Below, one piece after another: positions 1 to 11,858 of a DNA stretch of 64,000 nt (position 1 is its first letter; each line of letters begins with the position of its first letter). A model generated the notes under the pieces. The model saw only the letters and a list, made by a program, of their open reading frames with translations. It ran no database searches and had not been told where the DNA came from. The DNA is taken from NCBI GenBank assembly GCA_006937955.1, contig SSNP01000035.1, positions 1,025,497 through 1,089,496 of the forward strand. The letters are read 5' to 3'. This DNA is from Pachypanchax playfairii (taxonomy: Eukaryota; Chordata; Actinopteri; Cyprinodontiformes; Aplocheilidae). The position numbers and the translations under genes were made by a program.

Positions 1-866
1 AAGTGTGTTGTGATTTGTCTCTTTAAATATTTTTTTGCTGTAGATTAAGATTCAAGTTTTTTTTTTATTGATGGCCCTGTGTTGATCTACAGACCTGTCT
101 AGGGCAGTCCCCTTCATCTCACCTAATATCTTCCTACATGACACTGAAATAGATTAAACAAGTAGAAAAAACAAGTGAACAAGTGAGTGACAACAGTTCA
201 AATCAGTAAATGTTCCAGTAGTTCAAATGAATTAACAACATGTCACTTTTTTACAGCTAGCATTACAGTACTGTTAAATCATGGTTTGAATTGTCCACTT
301 GTTTATTGTGCAGTGTTTTCGTACTTGATCATTAATTTCATCCTGGTACGAAATGTAAATCTGTTTACCCTCTTAAATGAGAAAATTAATAACTTCCAAT
401 TGTGATTAAATATATTAGCAAACAAATTAGCCAGAGCTTCAAAGTCACACATTTTGAGTTCATATGCTCACACCTATATATGGAATTAGGAAAAGGCCAA
501 CTTTGATCCACCTAACGGATACATCTGTCTTGAGTTAGCAATCTACCAGCTAATCAGAGCAAAACATTTTCTTGTTGCCGGGTAAATTCTGACCACTGTG
601 TATTTTACGCACTGTGACAGAGCGATTACGCTTGTAGACCAGGAAAGTAACTGTTGTCACGGAGTGTTTGCTTCATTGTGTCAGGGATGTTAGAAGGTTT
701 TTTTCATGTTGGAGACCTACAGGTCAGACAGAGAGTCAGACAAGTCTCTTTCTGCTGTAGCAACAAGGGACGCTTTGTCCAGAAACTCACGTTAGTGAAG
801 GTAAGAAAAAGTCTTCCTCATGTTAGCCTGGTAAAATGGGTCTTAATTATAATAATAATAATAACA

Positions 867-899
<33 letters not shown>

Positions 900-3480
900 T
901 ACAAATACTGATTTCTAATTCAGATAGAACTATTCTTCTCTTAAATTAGAGTTTAAAAAGTAAACTAAACATTAACAATGTAAAAACTCCGGCCTGTATT
1001 ATGTTCATGCTTTCCATTCAAGTGGTTAGATTGTTTTGCTTGCTTTTTAAAGTGGGTTTACTTTCAGATCATTTTTTTTCTGTTCTTTGACTGTTTTCAG
1101 TCCATGCACTGTACCTGATCATATTGAACAACAAAGGATCAAGTGTCAGGCCTAAAATATGAGCTGTAAGAGATAAACAGTACCTAAAAATGATTTAATT
1201 AGAAAATAGAACAAACAAAAACAAAACTGTAAAGGACTTGAAACAAGAGCTGACAGATACATCTTCCTTCAGTTAATCATCTGATGTATGTTAGCTTATC
1301 AGCTAACAGGTCTTTGGCAATCACCTTTTTGGAGCTTATTTCCTAAAAGCAGGGTTTACTTTTGCAGCACTTTTTTGAGCCTAATGTCTAAGTCCTTGAG
1401 CTGAGCTTTCAGGTGGATTGTCCTTAAGTGTCTGGTACACAAAATCTAGCAAAATATCATTCTGGCTTTGTGGATTGTGGGTTGGTTCTCTTGCTGCCAA
1501 CAAACACCATGAGATCCAGTCGATTCCTTTTTTTAAAAAACCTGAAGGATAGACAACTAACATAAGCTTTTGTTGTGTTTCTGTTCAGCTGAGCTGTTCC
1601 TAAACTTTTTTGGTGATTTTACTACTGCTCTCCTTGGGGTGTAGAGGAGGTAGGCTGCTACTATAAATGAGCAGTATTGCTATGTAAGGGAAGTGGGATG
1701 GGTGTGATATTTTGTTTATGTGGGCTACAGGTGTCATATTGCCATCTATGTAAATGCAGGAGAGCAGGTTTTTTTTTTCCTTTTTTTTACAATTTTGTCA
1801 AGGCCATTTGATTTCATTGTTGGCCAAAAGAGTTTTCACCTTTGACACAGAATTTGAAAGCTGGATGGACTTAGAATCTGGAAAGTAACCAAAATATGGT
1901 AATAAAAAAGAGCAAAAGCAGACTCAAAGCTTAGTTGAAGAGAAAAAAGAATTACTATGGAAGAGGATGTGGAAATCACTTTGGAAATACTATTTTGATA
2001 AATGATAGATGAAAACACCAAATGATGAAACTATAAAAGAATATCAGAAATAAAAGGTGAGAGAATAAGTTCTAATTTATGAAGTCAATGTAGATGACAA
2101 ACAGTTGTTTAGAAATGCTTTAAAAATAAAAACTAATGGCGAAGTGACGTGAATACTAAACATGCTAAGTGCTTGCTGATACATGGAGGCAGTTTATGAA
2201 CAAAGGTATGTAAATACAAAAGAATTGGTAGATAAAATAAAGCTTTCAGAGGTTAAAGTGGATTCAGAAAGGAAGTGAAGACAATGATATAGAATGACAA
2301 GGTACTGTGTGATAGCAAGAAATGGTATGTATGGAGTGAAATGAAGAAAGATACATAAGACAAAAGAGAAAATGACCCCACCTACCCATTTTTCATTTCT
2401 TTCCCTTCATTTTGAAGTATTCAGTAAAATTGTCTAGGCTTCTGTAAATTCTTCTGCATGAATGTAGGTATGTATGGGTCCTATCCCTGTATGATGGAGT
2501 GGAGCTTTCTTTGAGTGTGTTAGATGAAAGTGTTGTGTGGTGTTTACGCTAGCCAGAGTCATGCCGTGAACAATAAGAATCCTTGATCATACATCAAAGA
2601 CTTCACATTGACACAGACTCACACTCACTTTGACGCACACCACACATATGTAAGCCTCATCTGAAGGAGGAGAGAGAACGTTTAAACAACCCCTCACTGT
2701 ATTGTGTACAGTGTAACTGGCAACTCAGCCAAACACTGACAACAAGAACCAATAAGACCATTTAAAAACATTCCATAAAATGTGTGAACGCAGATCTAGA
2801 AAGCCCTATTTACATTGATTTTATTGTAATAACCAAAAAATAAAACTAATTTAATGTGTATCTGTTTTAATATTAGTAGTAATGACACCAATGATGTGAG
2901 GTGGTTGTTGGGTAATAGCTACCCCTATGAATTTACCTATTCTAAACATAAACATTTTAAACATGCAAAGAGTATGTAATTTTTTTTTTTTTATCCTAAA
3001 GGAAATGATGTAAGACACTCAAGACAAGATTAATTAAAAAAAAAAAAAACGTTTAGCCTAAAGTTGCATAATACCAACTCTTTATTTATGGTTTGCAAAC
3101 AATCATTTTTACACAGACACACATAGACGTCATAGACAGGAAAAGCGTAGGTGAAGGGCAAAACTGCATTTGAAAACATCCTGAACAAGTATTTAAACAG
3201 TGCTCTGTAGATGTTGCACTGTAGAAGTAAGAAAAGTAACTCAGTCCTTACTCTAAGAGATAATGTTTCTTTTTCGAACCCAGTTAATAAGAGAAAAAAA
3301 TATTTTTGGATAAGTAATGCAAAATCGTTATATAACTGTTAACGTATAAAATAGTTTTAACAGCCAAAACACCATATTTGTATCTTATTTAAAGGGACTT
3401 AAGGCAAGATTTGTGAAAAACTACACATGCATTTCCAGTTTATTCAATGCTAATGGGTCATGAAGCATTAAAAACCCAAA
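1..3480. other. AT-rich non-coding DNA
   Basis: No exon or repeat family recognised apart from the AAT/ATT microsatellite at 846-900 and homopolymer runs near 2980 and 3037. Short ORFs here have no coding look. Confidence 0.6.
846..900. repeat. AAT/ATT microsatellite forming an inverted repeat
   Basis: An (AAT)n run of about six units is followed after a short spacer by an (ATT)n run of about ten units. The two arms are complementary, so the locus can fold as a long AT hairpin. Confidence 0.9.
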
Positions 3481-3637
3481 ATAACGAGGCCATCCGCATA
3501 TATGTCTGTTGCCTTGGAAACGCTGTGTGCCACATAATGCGCTGCAGTTCGACGTCCGAATTTCCCGCGCAGTTGTAGGGATGTGACGTAAATTGACGCT
3601 GCATGCGCGTTGCCGACAGCTCTTGAACAGGAAGAAC

Positions 3638-3915
3638 ATGGCCGCCGTGGACTTGGATTCAAACACTGAAGATATACTTATGGATGTTTCTGCAGCCAGC
3701 AAACGACCTGCATCCACTCTCAACCCCCAAAAAAGTGGCACCACGAAGAAAAAAAAGACTTTATCAGCGGCATCTCGTGAGTCTAAAAAAAAATATGACC
3801 GAAGCCGGGCAGGCACCCGCATAAATATTGGATATGCGTTCGGTTCATGGAGGGAACTTCAGCTGCATTTGGGAGTGAAAACGGATGCTGACATGGCTCA
3901 TTTCCTTGTGACCAG
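3638..3915 (+). CDS. isolated first-exon-like ORF, probably transposon-derived
   Basis: ATG at 3638 has a strong Kozak setting (gaagaacATGGCC) and opens 92 codons up to a consensus donor, ACCAG|GTGAGA. The frame stops two codons later, so the exon is phase 2. The peptide starts MAAVDLDSNTEDILMDVSAA. It then has a lysine run (TTKKKK) and continues with RESKKKYDRSRAGTRINIGY followed by AFGSWRELQLHLGVKTDADM. The basic stretch and the pattern R.NIG.AF..WR.L....G.KTDA..A.FL resemble the N-terminal region of a group of uncharacterised teleost proteins that I associate with transposon-derived genes; this is from memory and needs a search. No second exon was found. It could be a host gene's first exon, the 5' end of a decayed DNA transposon, or an exon of a gene that skips the repeats downstream. 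It lies on the same strand as csmd. Confidence 0.45.
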
Positions 3916-4056
3916 GTGAGAAAACATTATAGGTCGTGTTTAGAGCCTGATACAGTATGAAAATGATGAGATCAAATCAAATAACAGAGTGGAGAGACCT
4001 GACGTGAAGTATGTTAGCCTCCCCGGTGAAGTGCTGTGAAGACGAACAGTCTGTAA

Positions 4057-4624
4057 CGCCGGGCTCACACTGCCTACGGAACGGCTTCGGTCCGGCTTCG
4101 GTGCGGTTTTTCCGCAAGCTACCACTCACATCTGCTCCAGATAGGGAGTGCGGCCAGCTCCGGTGCTGGGTGCGTAAAACGTCACCCGCGAGAACAGAAG
4201 TTCACGTGGGTTATCGTTTTGTCGGGACTTCACACGAGAACACGTCCATTATTTAGCAAATGTGTGAAAATGTGTTGTGCTGCAGGCTTTCGGGACCCTG
4301 TGTCACCGGGTGTGATGTAATGTTTACATTTCCTATTAGCGCGTGTGCTGTCTAAAAAGAAGAGTCAAGTTACAATTGTTTGTACACTCGTTTATTTTGA
4401 AAAAACACCGGATATTCAAGCCACACTTCCTGTATAGTTCGTCAGATTTCATCAAACTTGACGCGGAGTGACTCCTTGCGGATTCTTTCCGTAGTGCCGT
4501 ACAGCCCCCGTAACCGGACCCGCACCGCACGGAGCTACTGTGAGCCTTCAAAAGGGATTTTAATCTAACGGAATACCTGCGGGGTCCGCACCGGACCGGA
4601 TCCGGATGCAGTGTGAGCCCGGCG
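4057..4624. mobile_element. 568-bp terminal-inverted-repeat element with TAA target duplication
   Basis: The left end CGCCGGGCTCACACTGC is matched exactly, inverted, at the right end (GCAGTGTGAGCCCGGCG). TAA flanks both sides (4054-4056 and 4625-4627). Inside the 17-bp perfect ends the two arms stay similar but imperfect for some distance, rich in CCGG/GGTCCGG. There is no transposase ORF, so it is non-autonomous. A 3-bp TAA/TTA-type duplication is typical of PIF/Harbinger elements; the family assignment is inference. It lies inside the CpG-rich patch, just downstream of the exon-like ORF at 3638. Confidence 0.75.
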
Positions 4625-5165
4625 TAAAGTGTCTGTGCGCGCTCCCGTGCCGGCTTGGCTGGTGGCTGCAGTTAGCCACAGCGCCTGTCGCGGCAGCACT
4701 GAGTCAGATTTTGTAAAGCTGCCTAAAGTTCCTTTAACCTAAATGACATTGACAACAGGAAGAATCTATTTTCTCTCTGTAGTTCTCATGTTGTACATTT
4801 ACTTATGTAGATGCATTTCATTAAACGTTTGTGCTGTGAGGTGCTGCTTACTTGTGCACAAGATAAAGTTTTAACTTTATTTTTTAAGATGGGATCCTGA
4901 ATTTAAAAATTTCACACTAAAAAAAAAAACTAATAAAAACATGGCAGTATATTTACACTGTGTGAGTTCATGTATCATTCAGACAGCGTGACCTACACCT
5001 ATTAGAATGGAACAAAAACCTGACCTGTGATTTTAATTTATTTGTACAACATTTATTAGATCATTACGAATACGACACCAAACTTACACTTACTAAATGA
5101 AGCAGTGTGTCAAGTATCATACACTTTGCACTCTTTCATTACAAATGGAGAAAGATTCTTATCTC

Positions 5166-5232
5166 TGTCCATCTATTTTCTGCACCAACTTGATCCTGAC
5201 CAGGGTCAGGAGGAACTAGTGACCATCCCCAA
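5166..5232 (-). repeat. SINE tail fragment (TGGA-type family)
   Basis: Reads on the minus strand as the 3' portion seen complete at 34078-34433 (cctgaccctggtcaggatcaa... then the TAGATGG end). Diverged and short. Confidence 0.5.
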
Positions 5233-5551
5233 AGTGCTATTATGAGGACTTGTAAATGGATCAAGAGTGAAGCCAAGAGACTGAGAAAAAGTTCAGCAAA
5301 ATGTACTGATTCCCTAAAAACCCAGGAACACCCAAAACATAAGTCAGTCCAAAGAACAATAAGCAATGGAAGCAAAACTGGCAACAAGTAGGACAGCAGT
5401 AAGATCTGATAAGAAAACTAGCATCATCAAACTGTGGAGATGTAATACCAGACTGAGTGCAGCTGGATGGTTAACAGATGAAATGCAGATGTAGCAGACT
5501 GAGTGAACTGAGGAAAACAATGGAACTGAGGTAAATAGAAAACATAAGTAA

Positions 5552-5810
5552 ACTAGAAAAGCACTCAGAGAGCGCAGACCTCTGCCAAGTGGACATATCG
5601 TAGAAAGTACTATGTCCGTATACTTAAGAAAATTCCTGGACCCAGACGGTAATCCGGATCACCCCCAAAATCTAATCAATTCTTCCTTCGGTCACTTCCG
5701 ACCTTTCCTGAACATTTCATCAAAATCCATCCATTAGTTTATGAGTTATCCTGCTAACAGACAGACAGAGAGATGCTGATGAAAACATTACCTCCTTGGC
5801 AGAGGTAACA
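5552..5810 (-). mobile_element. non-autonomous element of the TTACCTCCGCCAAGG type
   Basis: Inverse of the copies at 17771 and 18379. On the minus strand it runs from ttacctctgccaaggaggtaa, through tctgtctgttagcaggataactc and the block around ggtgatccggattacc, to gagtgcttttctagtt. Four copies lie in this window, in both orientations. It has no ORF. I recognise the sequence as a common element of fish and other animals but cannot give its superfamily. Confidence 0.75.
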
Positions 5811-7977
5811 AACAGAACAAAGACTGGAATAAAGTACAGACAAATCATCAAACAAACAGCAAAAAAAAGTGATGGGGCATATCGAGAACACAACAAATTC
5901 CTCACAGGGTCACAAATAGAAAATTAACCATTCGATCTTGCACTAACATCAGAAGTCAGTTTAGAGTTGGCAGCTAACCTAACAAGCATGTTTTCATCTT
6001 CCAAGTCAGCAGTACTATCCAAATATGGCAGTCTTCTGTGGTGTTTAATGAACTGTTAAAAACTGGGAACTGACCCTCATTCTTCTGGGAGGTTTTTTAG
6101 TGGTACTCACTACATTTAAAATAATTACTCTATGTTTTTAGTATAATAGTGCATCTTCAATGAAGATGTTTCAAATTCTTTTTAAAAATCTCTTGTTTTT
6201 ATTCTAAGCATATACATTGGTTGAGAGACTGTTTTCATGTGTTGATCTCTTACCTCGTCTTTGGGGCTGATAAGGTTTCCAGCACAGTTTACTGAGACAG
6301 TAGATGAGAAGAAGTAAACCAGATTTTTGATATTGAAAATCAAATTTAACCGAAAATTATCTTTCCAAACTATTAATCCTGCTTCATAGTAAAGCCATGA
6401 TTATTCAACTGTTATGACGTTGCCAGTTCTATTCAGTCATGTTGCTGTAGGACATTTATATTCTAAAACAATTTTAAAATGGGCAAATTACATATTAATC
6501 TGCTACTTTTTTATGAACTGTTTCATCTTAATGAACTGTCCTTTGAATTTTCTATAAATTAGAGCTAAATTTCAGAACCAAAACACTGATAAATTGCCTG
6601 TCTTTTAAGCTTTGTACATAAAATGTTTCATATAGGGATAAAAATATATTTTTTTGTATTGACCTTACATTCCTTGATTGTTTACTTTCTCTCTACTCTC
6701 AGCCTTTCCTAAAGGTTTCTTTCACTGTTAGTTTTATTTTGTGCATTATATTCTCTCTGTTCCCATTCTCAGTCTCCTTCTTTGATGTTCAAAACATACT
6801 GTTTTCTTGTGTGTTTTTACTTCCTGATATCATTTTCTGGTCCATGTTTCTGTAGTCCTTCTGTTTATTCTTTTTTGTTTTGCTTTCATTTTCTCCTATG
6901 CCCTTCCTTTCATGCAGCAGCCTTTCATATTGTTGAAAGATGGATGGATGAAACATTGTGGTTAATGAATCAATGAATGATTGTAGGTGAGTGTGTGTTT
7001 GAGACAGATTGATAGATGGATTGAAAATGAGAAAGTTTGTTATGACAATACATGTCTTTCTTTTTGTATAGTATTGTTTGCTTACACTGTAGTGAATGAT
7101 TGTGTCTGTCATTTAGCTCACCGTAGCTTGCAACAGTATGAAACTTATTTTGTTTAGCACCCCTATGCATGTAAATCCATTCCACTGTAATTCTGTCTGC
7201 AGCTATATGCATGTGTAACGCACAATATGAGATCCTCCAAGTGTAGACATAGTTTTCTTTCACTGAACACAATCTAAGTGGAAACATAGTAAAATGTTAT
7301 AAAAAGCTGCAAAGCACTGTAAAACCATGGTCCGTTCAGCATTGAATAGCTGCATGGTCCAGGCACACCCCATCAATCATCTGAGATTGTCTTGGCTGCT
7401 GCAGTGTACACACATCCATGAGCCTATACACAAACACTTGGAGAGATATAGTTATGGACATGCTTACATTAACTGCAGATTCATTATTTTAAGCGGTTAA
7501 CAAATGCACAATCATTGAACTCAATTTTCACTTTTTTTTTGGTATATGCACTCATACAAAAACTAATACAGAAAAAAAAACAAAACAAATGAATCTACTT
7601 TCACTCAAATTAACCTTATAAGGGTGAATGTGTAATGTTTGACATGCCAATTTCTAAGAGTGCTATTTTTAGTAGCATAATGCTTTCTCAAAAACCTGCT
7701 AAACCATGTACATGTCTTCTGCTCTCTGGTGAAAGTTCTGAGTACTACAAGTGTCAAGTGCCAATTTTAATAATGGTAATATTGTTATAATAATATATAT
7801 TATATAAATTAATTTGTAACAATATAAGTATCCAATAAACATTTGAGTGAAAATAAATATTTTTAGACTATTATTAAATGTATCCGTGTTAAAGAGTTAA
7901 TTTCACTATTAAATCAGCCTTTTTTTCAGCTTAAAAATATTTTGAGACTCATTCATCACTCTCAGAATCAGGCAGAA
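5811..7977. other. non-coding stretch
   Basis: AT-rich DNA with a short GATG repeat near 6940. No exon or repeat family recognised. Confidence 0.6.
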
Positions 7978-8290
7978 AACCTCACTCATCCTTCCATAAC
8001 TTCTTGTCTGGACTGCTTCATTGGAGTCTTGTTCAGGGTACCTAGTGAAGGCTCTGCTGTCAGGACGCTCACCTGTACCAGTACTTGGCACCACTTTACT
8101 CCAACCCTTGTTCAGCTTCAGTGGCATCCAATTAGGTCTCAGATTCATTAAAATATTCTCTTTCCCAGCTACAAATCACTCCGTGGCCATGCTCCTCAGT
8201 GCCTGTCTGACATCTTTCATCCTTGCATCCAAATGCTGGCCTGCTTTTCATTCCTTGCACGAGACTGCAAAAGTTCAGTGACAGAGTTTT
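7978..8290 (+). pseudogene. L2-like LINE fragment, C-terminal part of the reverse transcriptase region
   Basis: One frame, broken by a TAA at 8149-8151, gives HPSITSCLDCFIGVLF, then STWHHFTPTLVQLQWHPIRS and, after the stop, YKSLRGHAPQCLSDIF. This follows the order of the well-known L2/CR1-type region (FITSRLDY..., HITP.L..LHWLP...I.FK, YK.L.G.AP.YLSDLL), though diverged. It is a dead, truncated copy. One ambiguous base lies just beyond it at 8332. Confidence 0.65.
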
Positions 8291-8332
8291 CAGTGTTACT
8301 ATCAGTATTGTTTTTAATAAGCAAACTATCCN

Positions 8333-9841
8333 TCAGACTAATGTAATAATGAAATATCTTTTGTGTCTCCCTCTCATAAGACTTAAAACTGTTTTTGAAA
8401 TCAGCTGTGAAGAAAAGCAGTATAACTGAATTTATGATCATTTTGATTTTTGTATTTTCATTTCTAGAACTGATAAATTAAGTAACAAACATAATAAGAA
8501 ATAACATGATTTTTGGAAGGATTGAGACATAAAACACTACACAAAATACTAACAAAACATTCTTAGCCCATTTCTTTTTTAAGTTAAGTGAGATATTCAA
8601 GGACAATGATTGCAAGGCAATTTGGAGAAAAAGCTGAGAAAGAATAAAGATGAAAAAATCCAGTATGAGATGGAGAAAATACATACTTTTAAGTTACCAA
8701 TTTGAATGGCCTATTAAAGGAAGAGATGGTGTGCATTCTCAGCATTCTTGGTCCTTCAGGTAATAGTTGAACTAAATAAGACTTATTCTTTAAGACATCT
8801 TGTCTCTAACACTTTTCTATAGAAGCAACTGGATTATTAAATGAAATACCTTAGTGGAACCAAAAATATATAAATACATGATGACAAAGTTGTTTTTCTG
8901 AGTTTTTGATTCAGCAGTAGACACTAGCATGTACATCAATATTTATGCTTTCAAGCATAGAAGGATTCATATATTTCACAATGTGTAAAGTAGTCAGCCA
9001 CATTTTTAACTGTTCTATGATATCCCACTTTGATTTCTAAAAGCCTCTTGTGTTTTGACAATACTCATTGTTGGGTTTTGTCCATCCTGACACACACAAA
9101 AACGTCCATACCTAAGCTAGCATGAATTTGTTTCACAGTTGCTATGCTTAAAAGACATCCTTTGACTAAAGAAGAAAAATAAATGTATTTTCAAGAAATG
9201 GAGCTGCTGCTCATGGTTCAAACCCTTCAAGCAAAATCATAGTAAATTCTTGTCACCAGGCAAACAACATCAGTAATATCTACTCTGCAAGATAGGTAAT
9301 TGGAGTCTGAAAGTCCATGAATCTCAGTTTTCACATATTTTGATAGGTGACTAGAGATCAAAGGGGGATTTGCTTTTGATCTGGATCATTTGTCTGTGAC
9401 CTCCAAAAGTTACTCATGATGTGAAAATCTGGCTTAAAATCCTGTCATGTACACCTAACTCTTGGTATGTCTGGACCTTGACCAACCTAAAAATCAATAC
9501 AATGCCTACACTCTTTTTGGCTTGACGCTAAAGTTATCTGCTAATATGTTCACTTCTCTCTCTCTCTACATAGAAAAAAAACATGTGTTAAAAATGATTA
9601 CAATCACTATTAATGTTATTACAGTTCCAACAAAAATTTAATTCTCCTAGAAATGGGTTTTGAGGACCCAAATGCAAAACTCAGCGGTGACAGTAAATCC
9701 AGTCCTAAATTAACTTATGTATCATTCTAAATTACGGAACAGGAAATCCAAAATCAGCAACATTAATAAGAAGTTAATTTTAGAGTTGGTACACCAAACT
9801 GAAGGGGAGGTCATTCAACAAACTGGCAAAGAACATAAGAA
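8333..9841. other. non-coding stretch
   Basis: AT-rich, with no recognised repeat or exon. Confidence 0.6.
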
Positions 9842-10137
9842 ATCAGGTGCAACATATACTGAGGCCCCTTACCAATGATATATAGGCACTGGGTTAGTGA
9901 AAATTAACAAACCAGATGTTACAGCAGCACAGAAAATCTAGAATTATTTAAAACAAGGCAAAAAAGAACAACTCCTGTAAAGCATGGCAACACTTGTAAA
10001 TTTGTTCAAATGTTTCAACTTTCTTTAAAGAGGTAATAGAAGGTACAGGTGCTGGTAGAAATAGTTGTTTTTGTAAACTACATCAGACAAGGTGACCCTT
10101 TGGTGTACTTCGCTCTGTTTGGTGACTTTTTACAGCA
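9842..10137 (+). repeat. left arm of a large inverted repeat
   Basis: From atcaggtgcaacatatactg to ggtgactttttacagca this matches the reverse complement of 15939-16222 along nearly the whole length, with small indels. Shared landmarks include aggtgaccctttggtgtact and gtaaagcatggcaaca. The arms are separated by 5.8 kb. Either two copies of one repeat family in opposite orientation, or the ends of a single composite insertion. Confidence 0.85.
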
Positions 10138-11546
10138 CAAACAGAGATTAACATAAGATTAGAACATAGATTATTTGAAAATTATCCAGTGCTCTTTAAG
10201 GTAAAGGCTTCTTAAAACTTTTAGGATTATCTTGTTGTATTGGGAACCAAGCAGTTAGTGGCAGATCCCAGAACAAATCTGCAGAGGATGGATCTGATTA
10301 TTTTTTCAGGGCTCACTCAACAAAAGCTCAGTCATATTAGGGCTTGCGGAATTCAGATGCAGAATTAACTCATTAAAGTCTTTATTATGTTCAAGCCACT
10401 GCATTAACATTTATTTTCTGTGGCAAGATGCAATCTTCTGCTGATAGAATCTACTTCCATTAGGGAAAGCTTTGTCCATGGAGATGTGTACATGGTCTTT
10501 GATAGTGTTTGTGATGTTGGCATCTGTCAACTAATCAGTTGTGCAGCTTTTTTTTTTCTTTTGTAGCACTTAAGCAAAGAAGACAAGTGCATGAGTGCCT
10601 TTTTTGTTATTGTTTGTGTGTGTGTGTTGGTGTGTTCAGCAAAAAAACGCCTAAAAAGGGTTATTTTCCCTCCAAATACATCACATATTGATCTAGAATA
10701 CAAGAAATGTCCACAAAGCCAGAATGATTCAAACAAACAAATTCTAACGCTATCTGTCTCCCACACAGTACAGTTTGAACACACACATTTAGCTGAGATA
10801 GAGTGTGTTAAAGTTGAAATATTGGGAGGTTTAACAGGGCTTACTGTGTTTTTATTGTTAACACCCACAGAAGAGCACACACACATGCATGCAGACACAC
10901 ACACTGACAGGTGGGCAGACAGAACGGGAAAGCTGGGGATAAGTTGGGAGATCACACACATTCTGATACACACTCAAACAGCTGGTCTGCCAGTTACATC
11001 AAAGTGATTTTCCAAAATAGAGAAAGACCAAAAGCAATGATTAAATTTGGCCTCTGCAGCATTGCAACAAAAGTTTGTTTCAATTTATAACCTTTGTCTT
11101 GGTTAAAACTGCACCAGTAAGTGAAACATTTACCATTTGAGGTACCACAGAATTGTTTTACTTTCCTGTAAGTGCAGGACAAAAGTTTTAGTTACATTCT
11201 ATCCATTTATTTTATTGGAAACAAAACTAAAACATGCCTTTAAATCAAATAATTTGGTTTGAATGTGACTTGTGTTTCATTCTGTAGGTATACTGAAGCT
11301 CATAAAGCAAGATGTCAAAGCCCTTCAAAAACACCCTAAAGAGTTACATTTTCAACTAATTAATGTGAAAAACCTAAATGAATACCATCACTGCTCACTG
11401 AAACTGATATTAACTCTATTTGAATGCTTTAAATGCATCATGTCATGTAAAGTGCAAAAAAAAAAATATACTGTATATGTGTGTGTGAGAAGGGAAAGAT
11501 AACAACACAATATTAAGAGCTATTAATCTGTATGTCTGTATTCTGT
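10138..11546. other. non-coding stretch between inverted arms
   Basis: Short TG and CA runs near 10613 and 10878-10906. A stop-free stretch exists on each strand around 10527-11007, but its composition is driven by the CA/TG runs. No gene is supported. Confidence 0.55.
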
Positions 11547-11858
11547 GGCAGATGCTCAGGAGATAGATCAGGTCATCTGGCAACTGAAGGGTCACTGGTT
11601 CAAATACCTGCTCTGTCTGGAAAAGATCACTTTGCTGTTGTGTCCTTGGGCAAGACACATCACCTGCCTTGCCTGTTTGGTGGTGGTCAGAGGCTTTGGT
11701 AGTGCCTGTGTCTCGCATCTCACCTCTGTCAGTGAGTTTATCACCACCAAATGTGTGAGTGTGTGTGTAAATGAGTGAATGACAAACTGTGGTGTGAAGC
11801 ATTTTGGGGAGTCAGAGTGTGACTTGAAAATGTGCAATAGAGGTAAACACCATTTACC
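11547..11858 (+). mobile_element. tRNA-derived SINE, family 2, copy 1
   Basis: The head resembles a tRNA polymerase III promoter: A-box-like gctcaggagatagatcagg and B-box-like ggttcaaatac. It then follows the body shared with 41501-41853: gtccttgggcaagacac, tttggtggtggtc, tttatcaccaccaa, gacaaactgtggtgtgaagc. It ends near aggtaaacaccattta, as this teleost SINE does. Confidence 0.8.

Larger units (their letters stand above)
3480..4720. promoter_or_regulatory. CpG-rich patch, possible promoter region
   Basis: In contrast to its AT-rich surroundings this stretch has many CpG dinucleotides (gcgctgcagttcgacgtccg, cccgcgcag, ctgcatgcgcgttgccg, ctgtgcgcgctcccg). It contains the exon-like ORF at 3638 and the inverted-repeat element at 4057. 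Part of the CpG content comes from that element. Promoter activity is an inference only. Confidence 0.4.

Noticed and set aside
3421..3822. 133-codon minus-strand ORF overlapping the orphan exon
   Set aside because: Antisense shadow of the + strand exon; no start context or domain of its own.
8332..8332. Single ambiguous base (also at 12851 and 45336)
   Set aside because: Assembly or polishing uncertainty, not biology.
11547..11620. Possible tRNA gene
   Set aside because: A- and B-box-like motifs are present, but the body continues as a SINE and no cloverleaf acceptor pairing was seen. The same applies to the heads at 34078 and 41501.
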